Below are positions 45,443 through 56,048 of a DNA stretch of 64,000 nt, in pieces. Position 1 is the first letter of the stretch. The number at the start of each line of letters is the position of its first letter. Under the pieces are notes generated by a model. It did no database searches and was not told the DNA's origin. It saw only the letters and a list, made by a program, of their open reading frames with translations. Both the position numbers and the translations under genes were made by a program. The stretch is from Myxococcus virescens (lineage in GTDB: Bacteria; Myxococcota; Myxococcia; Myxococcales; Myxococcaceae): contig NZ_FNAJ01000001.1 in NCBI RefSeq assembly GCF_900101905.1, positions 248,001-312,000 of the forward strand, read 5' to 3'.

Positions 45443-48400
45443 TCAGTCGAGCAGGCTCCGGGCGTACTCCGCGCGCAGCCGGTCGTCTCCTAGGGCCTGG
45501 GCGGCCTCGGCGAGCACGGTGCGAATCTGCTGCGCTCGGTGCTGGAGCGCCGGGTCGGGATGTCCCGCGAAGCGCAGCGGGTGGAACTCGGCGGCCAGCA
45601 GCTCGTAGGCGCGTTTGACCTCCTCGCCCCCCGCCGAGCGGGCCAGCCCCAGCACCGCGAAGTAGTCCGCGTCTTGAATCTCCTCGAACTTGGCTTCCAG
45701 GCGCCGGACGTCCAGCTCCGGCGGCAGGTCGCCCGCGTCTTCATCCGTGGCGGGCTCCAGCGAGACGAGCCCCAGCGTCCGCGCCACCGCGAGCGACTTC
45801 AAGGCCGAGTCCTGCGGCAGCCCCGCGCCCAGGAGCAGCGCCTCCAGCGTGTGCTCTCCGTCCACCTGGGACAGGAGCTGGAGGTCCCGCGAAGGCAGGC
45901 CGAAGTCATCCGGGGCCAGGTGGATGTCGCCGCGGGTGACGCGCGCGCGCAGGCTCCCGGCGGCCTCCAGCAGGGATTCGGAGGTGAGGGTGTTGCGCAG
46001 GGCCTCGGCCAACAGGTGCAGCGGTGGACGCGTGGCGGCGGCGAGCGCCACCTCGTGCGGCGCCGGCTCCGGCACCAGGCGGTAGAGCGTCGAGGGCTCC
46101 GCCAGCGCGTCCAGGAAGACCTGCTCGGTGTAGCGCTGAACCAGGGGCACGGCTTCGGACTCCCGCAGGTAGCCACGTCCCCGCAGTGCGTCCAGCAGCG
46201 CGGCCGTGGTGGCGCTGCGCACCAGCCGCAGCTCGCCTTCCTGCCGCGCGTCGATGAGCCCGTCCGCGCGGGCCCGGTCGACCAACGACTCCCCCTGCGC
46301 GGAGGAGACGGCCCCCACAAGCGCCCCGTCCCGCAGCCAGAGGACGCGCAGGGCGTTCATCACCTTCAGCTCCAACCGCATCTCCATGCGGGCCTCGCAG
46401 AGCCGGAGCACCAGCTTCGTCAGGCCGTCCTGGGTGACGCTGCCACTGCGGGCCACAGCCAGCTCGGGTCTGCCGGGAGGAGCTTCCAGGGGAAGCATGG
46501 ATGCTCGGGCCTGGGCGGCGGCTTCCTCCGCGTCTCGGAGCGCGCGCTCCTCCAGCTCCAGGCGCTCGCGTTCGGAGCGGGCCCGCTGTTCGGCGGACTC
46601 GGTGCGCAGTGCCTCCAGGGATTGCTCGAGGGACTCACGTGCTTCACGCTCTTTCGCCAGGTTTTCTCGGACCTGCTGGTGCTCCAGGCGGAGCTCGGCG
46701 AGCTCCTCGGAGATTCGGGTGTTCTCCGCGAGGAGCCGGGACTCGGACTCGCTGCGGGCGCGGGACTCTTCTTCGAGCCGGGACTCCAGCGTCGTGCGCT
46801 GCGTTGCCTCCGCGTCCAGGCGGACTTCGAGGGCCGTTCGGTGGCGGCCTTCGGCCTTCGCGCGAGCGGTCGCTTCGGCTTCGGCCTGGGCGGATTGCTG
46901 GACGCGAGCTTCGGCCTCGGCACGGCGCTTCGCCTCGGCTTCGGCTCGGGCCTCCGCCTCCTCGGCGGACTTCAGGGCGGCTTCGGCGCGGGCTTCCGCT
47001 TCGCGCCGTGCCCGGGCCTCGGCTTCGGCCTGGGCGGCGGCGGTGACGCGGTGTTCTTCTTCCGTACGGGCACGTGCCTTCTCGGCGGCGAGGGACTCTC
47101 CTTCTCGCCGGGCCTGTGCTTCTGCTTCGGCGCGCTGCTGGGCCTCCTGCTCGGCGCGAGCTTCCGCTTCAGCACGGGCCTGCGCTTCGCGCTCGGCGCG
47201 GGCTTCGGCTTCCGCGCGGGCCTGCGCTTCACGTTCGGCTCGGGCTTCGGCTTCCGCGCGGCGCTCCGCCTCCGCGGTAGCCTGTGCTTCCGCCTTCTCG
47301 CGAGCCTGGGTCTCCGCCTTCGCTAGCACCTCGGCTTCGACGCGCAACGTGGCCTCGTGCTCGGCACGCGCCTCGGCGGCGGCTCGCGCCTCGGATTCAC
47401 GGGAAGCACGCGTGTCCGCATCGGTTCGCGAGGACGCCTCGCTCTCCGCACGGACCTCGATTGCCGCACGCAACTTCGCCTCGCGCACGGCGCGGGCCTC
47501 TATTTCGGACCGTGCGGCGACCTCTGCTTCGGCGCGGGCCTCGGCTGCGACTCGCGCCTCGGCCTCGGTTTCCGCGCGGGCTTCGGCTTCGCGTCGCGCG
47601 ACGGCCTCACTTTCGGCTCGGGCCTCCGCGGCTTGCCGTGCGGCGGCTTCGCTCTCGGCTCGGGCCTCCGCGGCTTTCAGCGCGACGGCCGAAAGCTCAG
47701 CTCGAGCCCCGTCGTCCTTCAATGCGGCAGCCGCGCTCTCAGCTCGGGCTTCGGCTTCTTGCAATGCGGCTACTGCGCGCTCAACTCGGGCTTCGGCTTC
47801 TTGCAATGCGGCTACTGCGCTCTCAGCTCGGGCTTCGGCTTCTTGCAATGCGGCTACTGCGCTCTCAGCCCGGGCCTCGGCTTCTTGCAATGCGGCTACT
47901 GCGCGCTCCGCTCGGGCCTCGGCTTCTTTCAGCGCAGCTGTCGCGCGCTCAGCGTGGGCTTCGGCCTCAAGTCGTGCAGCGGCGTCTTGCTCCGCTCGGG
48001 CTTCGGCCTCCGCCCGGGCCGCAGCCTCGCGGTCAGCCTGCGCCTCTGCGTTTGCACGTAGCTCCGCTTCTTGCTGAGCCCGGGCTTCCGCCTTCTCCGC
48101 GCGGGCCTCTGCGTTTGCGCGGGCCTCCGCTTCCTGTCCGGTGCGAGCATCAGACTCAGAGGTGATGCGGGCTTCCGCCTCCTGGCGAGCCAACGCCTCG
48201 GCTTCAGCACGCGCTTCAGCTTCCACGCGCGCCGTTGCCTCAATCTCGGCCCGGGCTTCTGCCTCGGCACGCGCCGTGGCTTCAATCTCGGCTCGGGCTT
48301 CTGCCTCGGCACGCGCCGTGGCGATGGACTCCAGACGCGCCTCGGCGTCCACGCGAGCCGCGGACTCAATCTCCGCCCGGGCATCCGCCTCAGCCAGAGC

Positions 48401-51061
48401 CGTCGCGACCGATTCCAACCGGGCGTCGGCTTCGGCGCGCGCCGTGGCCTCAATCTCCGCTCGCGCGGAGGCCTCGGCAAGCGCCGCCTCTGCTGACGCC
48501 AGCCGTGCTTCGGCATCCACGCGGGCCGCGGATTCAATCTCGGCTCGGGCCTCGGCCTCGGCCAGCGCCGTGGCCACGGACTCCACACGGGCACCCGCAC
48601 CGAGCTCCGCCTGCACACGCGCCTCGGCGTCTGCCAGGGCCCGAGCAATCCGTTCCGATTGGGCTTCCGCCTCCGCCAACGCACGCGCCGCCAGCTCCGC
48701 ACGTGCCTCTGCCTCCGCCTGTGCACGCGCCGCCAGCTCCGCGCGTGCCTCTACTTCCTCAAGGGCTCGCGACAGGCTCTGCGCACGCGTGTCCGCTTCG
48801 AGCCGCGCCTGGGCCTCCACCTCGGCGCGGGCCTCCGCGGCCTCGCGGGCACGGGCCTCCGCGTCGATGCGCGCTTCCGACACCGCGGTCAGGTCCTCGG
48901 CGGACTCGACCCGGCTCTCCGCGGCCTGACGCGCCTTGGACTCCGACTCGGCGCGGGCCTCCGAAACGACTCGCCCCGCCGCCTCTGACTCCAGGCGCGC
49001 TTCAAGCGCCTGCAAGGCCTGCGTGCTCGCCGCGGCGCGAAGCTCCGCTGCCTCACGGGCCTGCGTCTCGGCCTCCGCGCGGGCCTCCGCGTCGATGGCC
49101 CGCAGCTCCGCCTCCGCGCAGGCATCCTCGAACCGGCGGACCTGGGCCTCGACCTCGGCGGTGAGCGTCTCCGCTTCCTCGCGGAGCCGGACTTGCGCTT
49201 CCAACTCCTCGCGCAGCGCCGCGAGGTCGCCAGTCTCCTGCGCGTCGCCCGCCAGGGCCGCCCTGGCGGCGCCCCTGGACGAAGGCGACTCCCGCTGACG
49301 GAGCCCTTCCAGCGCCGCTTCGGCTTCCGCCCGCAGCAAGGACTCCCGCGAACGCTCCTCTTCTTCCGCCGCGAGCCGCTCCTGGAGCCCCTGGACCTGC
49401 TGCTCGAGTTCGCGGCGCAGCGCAGCTTCCCGCTCCAGCGCCTCGGTGACAGCGCTCACACGCGCGTGAGCTTCCTCGAGCTGGCGCTCCGCCTCCTCCT
49501 GCTGAGCCTGCCACTGCGCCATCAGCGCGGGGACCGCGAAGCTTCCGGCGCCTGGGGCGGGCGTCTCGACGACGGGCGGCGCCTCTGGCGCGGGGCTCGA
49601 CGCCTCCGCGTCCGAGTCGAACCAATCCTCCCCGATGCTGCGAGGCTGCTCCTTCGGCGTCTCGGTGGACTCCGCGTCGAACCAGTCATCCCCCACGCCC
49701 GACGCCTGCGGCGCCTCGTCATCCTGGGACTGGGCTGACGCGGCTTTCAGCTCCGCCTCCAGCAACTCCCAGTTGGACGCGGAGACCGCCGCCGCGTCCG
49801 ACTCCTCAGCGGCCTGTCCCGGCTCCGACGTGCCCGCGGGCTCACCGAGCGCCGCCTCCGTGCCCCACGTGTCTTCCGTCTCCGATGACGGCGCTTGCGG
49901 CTCGGCGTCCGCCGTCTGCTCGGGCTCCGTGGACGGCGCCTCACCGGATACATCGCCCGCCCCATCCGCCCCCGAGCCCACGCGCCCCGCGTGCTCCATC
50001 TCGGGGTCCGGAGGCAGCTCCGTCCAGGGCGAGCCCTCCGTGCTCACGGAGTCGAAGGAGGGCCCGCCGCGCATCGCGGCCAGCTCCGCCTCCGCCGCGG
50101 AGAGGGCATCCCCCGCCGGGGCCTCCGGCGTGTCGACGTCGAAGAACCCCTCATCACCCAACCGAGGCGCCAGGGCCGCCGTGCGCATCGACGGCTGAGA
50201 AACAGCCTCCTCCGTCCAGGCCAGCTGTCCCACTGGCGGCGCATCCTCGGCCGGCGCGGCGTCCTCTCCCTCAAGCCCTGCGGACGCTCCCTGCGCGTCG
50301 CCTCCGGCCGGCTCACCGTCCACCGCCGAGCCCCAGTCCTGCCCCTGTGAAGACTCGCCCCACCCATCCGCAGAGTCCGGAGCCAGCGCCGAGTCGATGG
50401 AGGCCATCGCCTGGGCTTCCACCTCCAGGTGCGCCCGCTCCATGGCGGTGTCCAGGTCGCGCGTGCTCTGACGCTCGCGTTGCTGCGCCGCCTCGTGGGC
50501 GGAGCGCTCCGCGTCCGTCATCGCCGCCAGCTCCCAGTCCGTCTGGTGCAGCGGCGCCAAATCCCCGAAGAGCGCATTCGCCAGCGCGGGGTCGCCCGCC
50601 ACCGAGGGTGGCGGGGTCGCGTGCCAGGACTCCGTCTCCGCCCCCGTGGCCTCCGAGACACCTCCACCCGACAGAGGCCGCTCCCGGTTCTCCACCACGT
50701 GCCAGGCGTCCGCATCCGCGGGAGCCTTGACCAGCGAATCCACCAGCTCGACGAAGGCCGCCCCTTCCAGAGGCAGCTGGGCCACGGGGGCGCTGAAGCC
50801 GGGGATGGACTCGCCCAGGAGCAGCACCCGGGCCGACTTGCCATCCGGATGCTGGAGCAACTCCTCCAGCACGAGGTGGCCCCGGCCACTCTCCACGCCG
50901 GGCGCGAGCACGAGCAGCACGGGCAGGTGGTGCCCGTACGCAATGAGGGCATCCGCGGCGGAGGTGGCGAGGATGACCTCGTAGCCTTCACGCGTGAGCA
51001 GGCGCCGCACGGCGGCGATATTGGCGATGTCGTCGTGGACGAGAAGAACCGGTGCGCCCAT
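45443..51061 (-). CDS. Giant pseudo-receiver, coiled-coil, DUF4388 and J-like scaffold protein
   Basis: 1872 aa, function unknown. Residues 1-115 are a receiver-like domain: the acidic pair Asp10-Asp11 is kept, but the phosphoacceptor position is Ala53 (LVLAPG) and the later Lys is lost, so phosphorylation is unlikely. An acidic, Ser/Ala-rich region covers 125-500. A very long coiled coil covers about 505-1495, built from 14-residue units such as [18 protein letters not shown]4388 domain covers about 1505-1610 and a helical part runs to 1790. A J-like domain ([30 protein letters not shown]) ends the chain, with HPL instead of HPD. FrzS and AglZ, which act in Myxococcus motility, share the receiver-plus-coil design. 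It begins 15 nt after priA. No Shine-Dalgarno is visible. Confidence 0.9.
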   Translation of the reverse strand: MGAPVLLVHDDIANIAAVRRLLTREGYEVILATSAADALIAYGHHLPVLLVLAPGVESGRGHLVLEELLQHPDGKSARVLLLGESIPGFSAPVAQLPLEGAAFVELVDSLVKAPADADAWHVVENRERPLSGGGVSEATGAETESWHATPPPSVAGDPALANALFGDLAPLHQTDWELAAMTDAERSAHEAAQQRERQSTRDLDTAMERAHLEVEAQAMASIDSALAPDSADGWGESSQGQDWGSAVDGEPAGGDAQGASAGLEGEDAAPAEDAPPVGQLAWTEEAVSQPSMRTAALAPRLGDEGFFDVDTPEAPAGDALSAAEAELAAMRGGPSFDSVSTEGSPWTELPPDPEMEHAGRVGSGADGAGDVSGEAPSTEPEQTADAEPQAPSSETEDTWGTEAALGEPAGTSEPGQAAEESDAAAVSASNWELLEAELKAASAQSQDDEAPQASGVGDDWFDAESTETPKEQPRSIGEDWFDSDAEASSPAPEAPPVVETPAPGAGSFAVPALMAQWQAQQEEAERQLEEAHARVSAVTEALEREAALRRELEQQVQGLQERLAAEEEERSRESLLRAEAEAALEGLRQRESPSSRGAARAALAGDAQETGDLAALREELEAQVRLREEAETLTAEVEAQVRRFEDACAEAELRAIDAEARAEAETQAREAAELRAAASTQALQALEARLESEAAGRVVSEARAESESKARQAAESRVESAEDLTAVSEARIDAEARAREAAEARAEVEAQARLEADTRAQSLSRALEEVEARAELAARAQAEAEARAELAARALAEAEAQSERIARALADAEARVQAELGAGARVESVATALAEAEARAEIESAARVDAEARLASAEAALAEASARAEIEATARAEADARLESVATALAEADARAEIESAARVDAEARLESIATARAEAEARAEIEATARAEAEARAEIEATARVEAEARAEAEALARQEAEARITSESDARTGQEAEARANAEARAEKAEARAQQEAELRANAEAQADREAAARAEAEARAEQDAAARLEAEAHAERATAALKEAEARAERAVAALQEAEARAESAVAALQEAEARAESAVAALQEAEARVERAVAALQEAEARAESAAAALKDDGARAELSAVALKAAEARAESEAAARQAAEARAESEAVARREAEARAETEAEARVAAEARAEAEVAARSEIEARAVREAKLRAAIEVRAESEASSRTDADTRASRESEARAAAEARAEHEATLRVEAEVLAKAETQAREKAEAQATAEAERRAEAEARAEREAQARAEAEARAEREAQARAEAEARAEQEAQQRAEAEAQARREGESLAAEKARARTEEEHRVTAAAQAEAEARARREAEARAEAALKSAEEAEARAEAEAKRRAEAEARVQQSAQAEAEATARAKAEGRHRTALEVRLDAEATQRTTLESRLEEESRARSESESRLLAENTRISEELAELRLEHQQVRENLAKEREARESLEQSLEALRTESAEQRARSERERLELEERALRDAEEAAAQARASMLPLEAPPGRPELAVARSGSVTQDGLTKLVLRLCEARMEMRLELKVMNALRVLWLRDGALVGAVSSAQGESLVDRARADGLIDARQEGELRLVRSATTAALLDALRGRGYLRESEAVPLVQRYTEQVFLDALAEPSTLYRLVPEPAPHEVALAAATRPPLHLLAEALRNTLTSESLLEAAGSLRARVTRGDIHLAPDDFGLPSRDLQLLSQVDGEHTLEALLLGAGLPQDSALKSLAVARTLGLVSLEPATDEDAGDLPPELDVRRLEAKFEEIQDADYFAVLGLARSAGGEEVKRAYELLAAEFHPLRFAGHPDPALQHRAQQIRTVLAEAAQALGDDRLRAEYARSLLD
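47751..47918 (-). repeat. Four 42-bp tandem repeats in the giant coiled-coil gene
   Basis: Near-identical 42-bp copies begin at 47751, 47793, 47835 and 47877. Each encodes 14 residues, two heptads of the coil, close to [15 protein letters not shown] second set of about three 42-bp copies is seen near 48225-48330. Both sets are in frame. Confidence 0.85.
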
Positions 51062-51076
51062 GGGGGGGCACCGAGT

Positions 51077-53464
51077 CTACAGCATGGCCCCCGGATCCAC
51101 GTCGATCACGACCTTCACCGTGGAAGGAACATCGACCAGGGCCGCTTCCAGCCGGGCGAGCAGCGGGGCAAGCGCCGTATGCGTTGGCCCCTTCAAGAGG
51201 AGCTGCCAGCGCGTCTTGCCACGGATGCGGGAGATGGGCGCCAGGGCCGGCCCCAGCATGCGGACCCCGGCGGACGCAGGGGGCATGTGCCGGGAGACGA
51301 GGTTCCCCAGGGAGCGCGCCACACTGGCCGTCTGTTCGGGGTGCTCCCCCTCCAGGCGGACGGCGGCCATGCGTGAATAGGGAGGGTAGGCCAGCGCCTT
51401 GCGCCACTCCAGTTCTTGATTGGCGAAGCCGTCGAAGTCATGGGCCAGCACGCGCCGGACCGGCTCCGCGTCCGGATTGTAGGTCTGCACCAGCACCCGG
51501 CCCGGGTCCTTGCCCCGGCCCGCGCGGCCGGACACCTGGGTGAGCAAATGGAAGGTGCGCTCGGCGGCACGGAAGTCCGGGATGGAAAGGGACGTGTCCG
51601 CCATGACGACACACACCAGCGTCACGCCCGGAAAGTCGTGCCCCTTGGCCACCATCTGCGTGCCCACCAGGACATCCAGTTCCCGGCGCGCGAACGAGGC
51701 CAGCATCTCCGTCAGCCGCTCGGCGCTGCTGGCCGAGTCCCGGTCCAACCGGGCGACGCGCGCGGTGGGGATGCGCTCCAGCACCTCCGCCTCCACACGC
51801 TCGGTGCCGATGCCCAGCTTGAGCATGGGGCCCGTGCACTCCAGACACTGCTCCGGCACCGGCATGGCCAGGCCGCAGTAGTGGCACACCACCCGGTTCT
51901 GCGAGCGGTGGTGCGTGAGGCACACGTCACACTCGCTGCACTTGAGCGACAGGCCGCACACCTCGCACAGGAGGACGGTGCTGTGGCCCCGGCGGTTGAG
52001 GAAGAGGATGACCTGCTGCCCGCGGCCAATCGTCTCCGCCATCGCCGCCAGCAATGGAGGACTGAGGATGGGCGCCTCTTCCGTCACCACGCCCTCGCGC
52101 GGACGCTCCACGCGCAGGTCCACCAGCTCGATGGTGGGCATGGGCCGGTCATCCACGCGGTGCTTCAGCTCCAGTAGCTGGTAGCGCCCGCGCTTCACGT
52201 TCTCCAGCGTCTCCAGCGCGGGCGTGGCCGAGCCCAGCACCACCACCGCGCCGGCCTGCTTGCCGCGCACGACGGCCAGGTCGCGCGCCTGGTAGCGCAG
52301 CTTCTCCTCCTGCTTGAAGGACGGGTCGTGCTCCTCGTCCACGACGATGAGCCCCAGGTTGTCCACCGGCGCGAACACCGCCGAGCGCACGCCCACGGCA
52401 ATCTTCACGTCGCCGCGGCGCAGCGCCTGCCAGTGGAAGAGCCGCTCCCGGTCCTTCAACGCCGAGTGAAGCACCGCCACCTCCGCGCCGAAGCGGCTGC
52501 GGAAGCGGCCGACCAGCTGCGGCGTCAGCGCGATTTCCGGCACCAGGATGAGGCTGCCCTTCCCCAGCGACAGCGCATGCTCGGCCGCGCGCAGGTACAC
52601 CTCCGTCTTCCCGCTGCCGGTGACGCCGTGCAGGAGGAAGGGCTGGAAGGTGGCCGCGTCCAGGGCCGCGCGCAGCACCACGCCCGCCGCGTCCTGCTCC
52701 GGCGTCAGGTGGTCCGGACGGCCTTGAATCAGGCCCTCCTTCACGCTGGCCTCCACCGTCTTCTCCTCCAGCCGGGCGAAGCCGCGCGTGGCCAGCTTCT
52801 TTAGCGTCTCGCGCGCGCCAGGAATCGCGTGGGCGACCTCTTCCAACGGCGCGCTGCCTCCCACGGCCAGCAGATACGCGAGCGCGGCGGACTGGGCGGG
52901 CGCGCGCGACAGCTCCGGCGGCACCTCGTTGACGAGCGCCACCGCGAAGTGCTGCACGTCCGGCCTGGCTTCCTTCTCCTCCACGGCCTTCGACAGGCCG
53001 GGCGGCAGCGCGCCGCGAATCACCTCACCCAGCGGATAGCGGTAGTGCACGGCCGCGAAGCGCAGCAGCGCGATGAGGTCCTTGGGCAAGGACGGCGAGT
53101 CCTCCAGCACGCGCTGGACGGCCTTGAGCCGCACCTTCTCGCCAGTCGGCGGAGACGCAGGCCCCAGGTAGAAGCCCAGCGCCGTGCCCCGGCCGAAGGG
53201 CACCAGCACGCGCTGCCCCGGCTCCAGGCGGCCCGCCAGTTCGTCCGGCAGGGTGTAGGTGAACTCGCCCCGGACGGGGCGGCCAACGGCGATGGAGGCC
53301 AGGACGGGAGTGCTCACTTCGGCGCGCACTGTAGCGGCGGCGGCGGGCTCGGACAGTTCCCGGCGGCTTTTCACACCGGAGGTGCGCACCGCCCTGGAAC
53401 CCCGCGTCGTGGGGGCCTTCGCGGGCGCCGCGTCCGCCCCGCTCCACAAGGGTCGCTGTTCCAT
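51077..53464 (-). CDS. priA: Primosomal replication-restart helicase PriA
   Basis: A 795-aa SF2 helicase that restarts stalled forks. The N-terminal DNA-binding region has VRGEFTYTLPDELAGRLEPGQRVLVPFG. The helicase core has GVTGSGKTEVYLRAAEHAL, VDEEHDPSFKQEE, LGSATPALET and VSGRAGRGKDPGRV. The zinc-binding insertion has eight Cys in CEVCGLSLKCSECDVCLTHH ... CHYCGLAMPVPEQCLEC. The ATG at 53464 follows AAGGGAG. The first 75 residues are a disordered basic extension relative to E. coli PriA. The giant gene starts 15 nt after the stop. Confidence 0.96.
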   Translation of the reverse strand: MEQRPLWSGADAAPAKAPTTRGSRAVRTSGVKSRRELSEPAAAATVRAEVSTPVLASIAVGRPVRGEFTYTLPDELAGRLEPGQRVLVPFGRGTALGFYLGPASPPTGEKVRLKAVQRVLEDSPSLPKDLIALLRFAAVHYRYPLGEVIRGALPPGLSKAVEEKEARPDVQHFAVALVNEVPPELSRAPAQSAALAYLLAVGGSAPLEEVAHAIPGARETLKKLATRGFARLEEKTVEASVKEGLIQGRPDHLTPEQDAAGVVLRAALDAATFQPFLLHGVTGSGKTEVYLRAAEHALSLGKGSLILVPEIALTPQLVGRFRSRFGAEVAVLHSALKDRERLFHWQALRRGDVKIAVGVRSAVFAPVDNLGLIVVDEEHDPSFKQEEKLRYQARDLAVVRGKQAGAVVVLGSATPALETLENVKRGRYQLLELKHRVDDRPMPTIELVDLRVERPREGVVTEEAPILSPPLLAAMAETIGRGQQVILFLNRRGHSTVLLCEVCGLSLKCSECDVCLTHHRSQNRVVCHYCGLAMPVPEQCLECTGPMLKLGIGTERVEAEVLERIPTARVARLDRDSASSAERLTEMLASFARRELDVLVGTQMVAKGHDFPGVTLVCVVMADTSLSIPDFRAAERTFHLLTQVSGRAGRGKDPGRVLVQTYNPDAEPVRRVLAHDFDGFANQELEWRKALAYPPYSRMAAVRLEGEHPEQTASVARSLGNLVSRHMPPASAGVRMLGPALAPISRIRGKTRWQLLLKGPTHTALAPLLARLEAALVDVPSTVKVVIDVDPGAML

Positions 53465-53598
53465 GTCACTCCCTTCAACCACCACCCCGGCCCCATCCGT
53501 CCTGCTACCGGGGTCCACAGTGCGCGAAGGGTCTGACATTCCCCGCCGGGTCCCGCCCATGGGACGGAACCCGGAGTGTCAGGAGGCCACTTCCGGGC

Positions 53599-54225
53599 TC
53601 AGGCCCCGGTGACCTTCTTCCACGAAGGACGGCTCCGGACGCGCTCCCACCAGGCCGCCACGTTCGGGTGCTTGCCGACGAGCTCCGCGCCGCCCGCGGC
53701 GACGAAGAAGTCCATGTAGGGCATCCACGTCACCTCGGCGAGCGAGAAGCTGTCTCCCGCCAGGTACTGCTGCTTGCCCAGCACCGGCTCGATGATGCCG
53801 AAGACGCGCTCGACACCCTGCAGGCCCTCGCTGATGCGCGCCTCGTCCGGCGTGCCGCCGCCCATCAACTTCTTGAAGAGGCGCTCCCAGATGACCTTCA
53901 TCGCGGCGGGCGAGAAGTAACACTGCTCCACGCTGATGAACTGCTCCATGCGCGCGTACGCATGCACGTCGGACGGCGTCAGCGAGGGCCCCGGCAGCTT
54001 GCGGTCCAGATAGCGGATGATGGCGCGCGACTCGTAGAGCCGGAAGCCGTCATCGTCCTCGAAGGCGGGGATGACGCCGAAGGGGTGGAGCGCCAGGTGC
54101 GCGGGGCTCTTCTGCTCCCCCTTCGTGAGGTCGACGAGGACGAGCTCCGCCTCCTGGCCCTTCTCCGCCAGGGTGGTGAGGACCGAACGCGTGGCAGTGC
54201 TCATCGGGAGGCCGTACACCTTCAT
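53599..54225 (-). CDS. Glutathione S-transferase family protein
   Basis: A 208-aa cytosolic protein. The N-terminal thioredoxin-like domain has MKVYGLPMSTATRSVLTTLAEKG, then HPFGVIPAFEDDDGFRLYESRAIIRYLDRKL with the GSH-binding VIP and ES residues. A C-terminal helical domain has YLAGDSFSLAEVTWMPYMDF. The position of Ser or Thr (STAT) near residue 10 fits the theta/phi type. Substrates are unknown. AGAGGA precedes the ATG. It is 134 nt downstream of priA's start on the same strand, and nothing shows joint transcription. Confidence 0.9.
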   Translation of the reverse strand: MKVYGLPMSTATRSVLTTLAEKGQEAELVLVDLTKGEQKSPAHLALHPFGVIPAFEDDDGFRLYESRAIIRYLDRKLPGPSLTPSDVHAYARMEQFISVEQCYFSPAAMKVIWERLFKKLMGGGTPDEARISEGLQGVERVFGIIEPVLGKQQYLAGDSFSLAEVTWMPYMDFFVAAGGAELVGKHPNVAAWWERVRSRPSWKKVTGA

Positions 54226-54333
54226 GGGACATTCCTCTGCGTGGCGGGCCGGGGAAAGTCCCGGCCAGGCGGGGCCAGACTCTTCATGGCCGCCGCCAGC
54301 GCCGCAAGGAATTCAGGAAAGTGGCGGCATTGA

Positions 54334-55089
54334 CTACAGGGTGAAGAGTGAGTCGGGCAGGCTGGCCCGGTTGTCCCCCTTCAAGGCGGTGAAGCGCAGG
54401 TTGCGCTGACCGCCGCGCCACACCTCGATGGTGCGGGGCAGCCACTCCCCCGTGGCGGGCGAGTTGTAGTCCAGGAAGCGGACGTCCCAGGCCGTCCCCG
54501 ACGCGTCCGAGTAACGCAACCGGGCCGGGCGGAAGGAGTCCTTGTAGACCCAGAACTGCGGGCGGCCCTCGGCCATGTCGCCGATGACGTAGGCCACCTC
54601 ACCGCCGAAGCGCGCCAGTCCGGTGCGCCCCGTCTCGATGCCCAGGTTCTGGAGGTGGCGAATCACCGCTTCCTTCAGCTCCTGCACGTTGCCGCTGCCC
54701 GTGGCGAGCAGCGGGCACACCTGCGCGACGAGCGCCGACATGGAGGGAATCTCGGTCCCCTGCACGCGACGGCGGCCACCCGACTGGACCACCGCGGACT
54801 GGGCGTTGCCGTCGGGCACGGAGGCCTCGAAGCGGCAGCGGCCGGGCACGCGGATGGACAGCACGCCGTCACCCTGCACCTCCGGGCGGTCCGTGGGCGT
54901 CCCCAGCGCGGCGCCGGCCTCCTTGACGGCCGGACCTCCGAAGCTGAGGGAGCCTTCCACGCGCAACGTGGACAGCCTCAGCTCGGCGCGCTCCGCCGAC
55001 ATGCGGCGGATGATGGAGCTGCCGGGCAGCACGTAGGCCGCCGCGGCGAAGGAGACCAGGACAGCGAGGAGTGCAACGGTGCGCTTCAC
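54334..55089 (-). CDS. Exported protein of unknown function
   Basis: A 251-aa protein with an N-terminal signal or anchor (MKRTVALLAVLVSFAAAAYVLPGSS). A beta-rich mature part follows, with RFEASVPDGNAQSAVVQSG, GRPQFWVYKDSFRPARLRYSDASG and DVRFLDYNSPATGEWLPRTIEVW. The pattern of alternating strands, with a lipid- or sugar-type carrier look, recalls LolA/LppX-like proteins, but similarity is too weak to assign. It starts with GTG, and the GTGA overlaps the galU stop. Coupled translation with galU suggests an envelope-related role. Confidence 0.7.
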   Translation of the reverse strand: MKRTVALLAVLVSFAAAAYVLPGSSIIRRMSAERAELRLSTLRVEGSLSFGGPAVKEAGAALGTPTDRPEVQGDGVLSIRVPGRCRFEASVPDGNAQSAVVQSGGRRRVQGTEIPSMSALVAQVCPLLATGSGNVQELKEAVIRHLQNLGIETGRTGLARFGGEVAYVIGDMAEGRPQFWVYKDSFRPARLRYSDASGTAWDVRFLDYNSPATGEWLPRTIEVWRGGQRNLRFTALKGDNRASLPDSLFTL

Positions 55090-55988
55090 GGCTTCTCCGT
55101 CTTCACGACTTCACGCATGTACTCGAGCAGCCCGGCACGCAGGTCCGGACGCTTGAGCGCGTAGGCGATGTTGGCCTTCAGGTACCCCACCTTGTCGCCC
55201 GCGTCATAGCGCTGACCCTTGAAGCGGTAGCCGAGCAGCCCCTTCGACTGCTGGAGCGTGGCCAGGCCATCGGTGAGCTGGATTTCACCGCCCACACCCG
55301 GCGTCTGGTTCTCCAGGATGGGGAAGATGTCGGGCGGCAGCACATAGCGGCCGATGACGGCGAGGTTGGAGGGCGCGGTGCCCTTCTTCGGCTTCTCCAC
55401 GATGCGGTCGATGCGCATGACGCCATCCCCCAGGTCCGTGCCCGCGGCGATGCCGTACATGTGCGTCTCACTCTCCGGCACCTCCATGAGCGCGATGACC
55501 GCCTGGTTGTACTGGCGGTACACGCGAGCGAGCTGGCGGATTCCCGGCTCCTCGGCGTCAATCATGTCGTCGCCCAGCAGCACGCCGAAGGGCTCGTCGC
55601 CGACGACGCTCTTGGCGCACAGCACCGCGTGGCCCAGTCCCTTGGGCTCCTTCTGACGGATGCTGACGACGCGCACGAGGTCCGCGATGGCGCGCAGCTT
55701 GTCGGCCTCGGCCTCCTTGCCGCGCGCACGCAGCGTCGTCTCCAGTTCGAAACCGATGTCGAAGTGGTCCTCGATGGCGCCCTTGCCGCGGCCGTTGATG
55801 AGGACGACATCCTCGATGCCTGCGGATACCGCCTCTTCCACGATGTACTGGAGCGTCGGCGTATCGACGATAGGCAGCATCTCCTTGGGAACCGCCTTGG
55901 TCGCCGGCAGGAAGCGCGTGCCCAGGCCGGCTGCCGGGATGACACACTTGCGGATGAGGGGCTCTACCTTCGAGGTTTTGGAGGCCAT
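55086..55988 (-). CDS. galU: UTP-glucose-1-phosphate uridylyltransferase
   Basis: A 300-aa enzyme that makes UDP-glucose for polysaccharide and lipopolysaccharide synthesis. The nucleotidyltransferase motif CVIPAAGLGTRFLPATKAVPKEMLPIVDTPTLQYIVEEA is at the N-terminus. EPFGVLLGDDMIDAEEPGI and NQTPGVGGEIQLTDGL follow, and GQRYDAGDKVGYLKANI holds the conserved Asp and Lys. The ATG at 55988 is chosen by homology. It has no Shine-Dalgarno, but a promoter lies right upstream. The downstream gene overlaps its stop. Confidence 0.95.
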   Translation of the reverse strand: MASKTSKVEPLIRKCVIPAAGLGTRFLPATKAVPKEMLPIVDTPTLQYIVEEAVSAGIEDVVLINGRGKGAIEDHFDIGFELETTLRARGKEAEADKLRAIADLVRVVSIRQKEPKGLGHAVLCAKSVVGDEPFGVLLGDDMIDAEEPGIRQLARVYRQYNQAVIALMEVPESETHMYGIAAGTDLGDGVMRIDRIVEKPKKGTAPSNLAVIGRYVLPPDIFPILENQTPGVGGEIQLTDGLATLQQSKGLLGYRFKGQRYDAGDKVGYLKANIAYALKRPDLRAGLLEYMREVVKTEKP

Positions 55989-55998
55989 GAGGGCTGGG

Positions 55999-56027
55999 AA
56001 TCTATTGATGGCCCCTGACCCCATCAA
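55999..56027 (-). promoter_or_regulatory. galU promoter with very short or no leader
   Basis: On the minus strand TTGATG (56027-56022), a 17-nt spacer, then TAGATT (56004-55999). The ATG lies at 55988, 10 nt after the -10 box. Transcription would start at about 55992, within a few bases of the start codon. Confidence 0.5.
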
Positions 56028-56048
56028 GCCGGATAGGATGGACTTGTC

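Noticed and set aside
47751..47918. CRISPR-like array
   Set aside because: The 42-bp units are contiguous without spacers and encode the coiled coil in frame.
45539..48929. Several long plus-strand frames opposite the coiled-coil gene
   Set aside because: They reflect the repetitive codons of the coil (Ala/Arg/Glu); the products are Ser/Ala/Arg or Leu/Arg runs.
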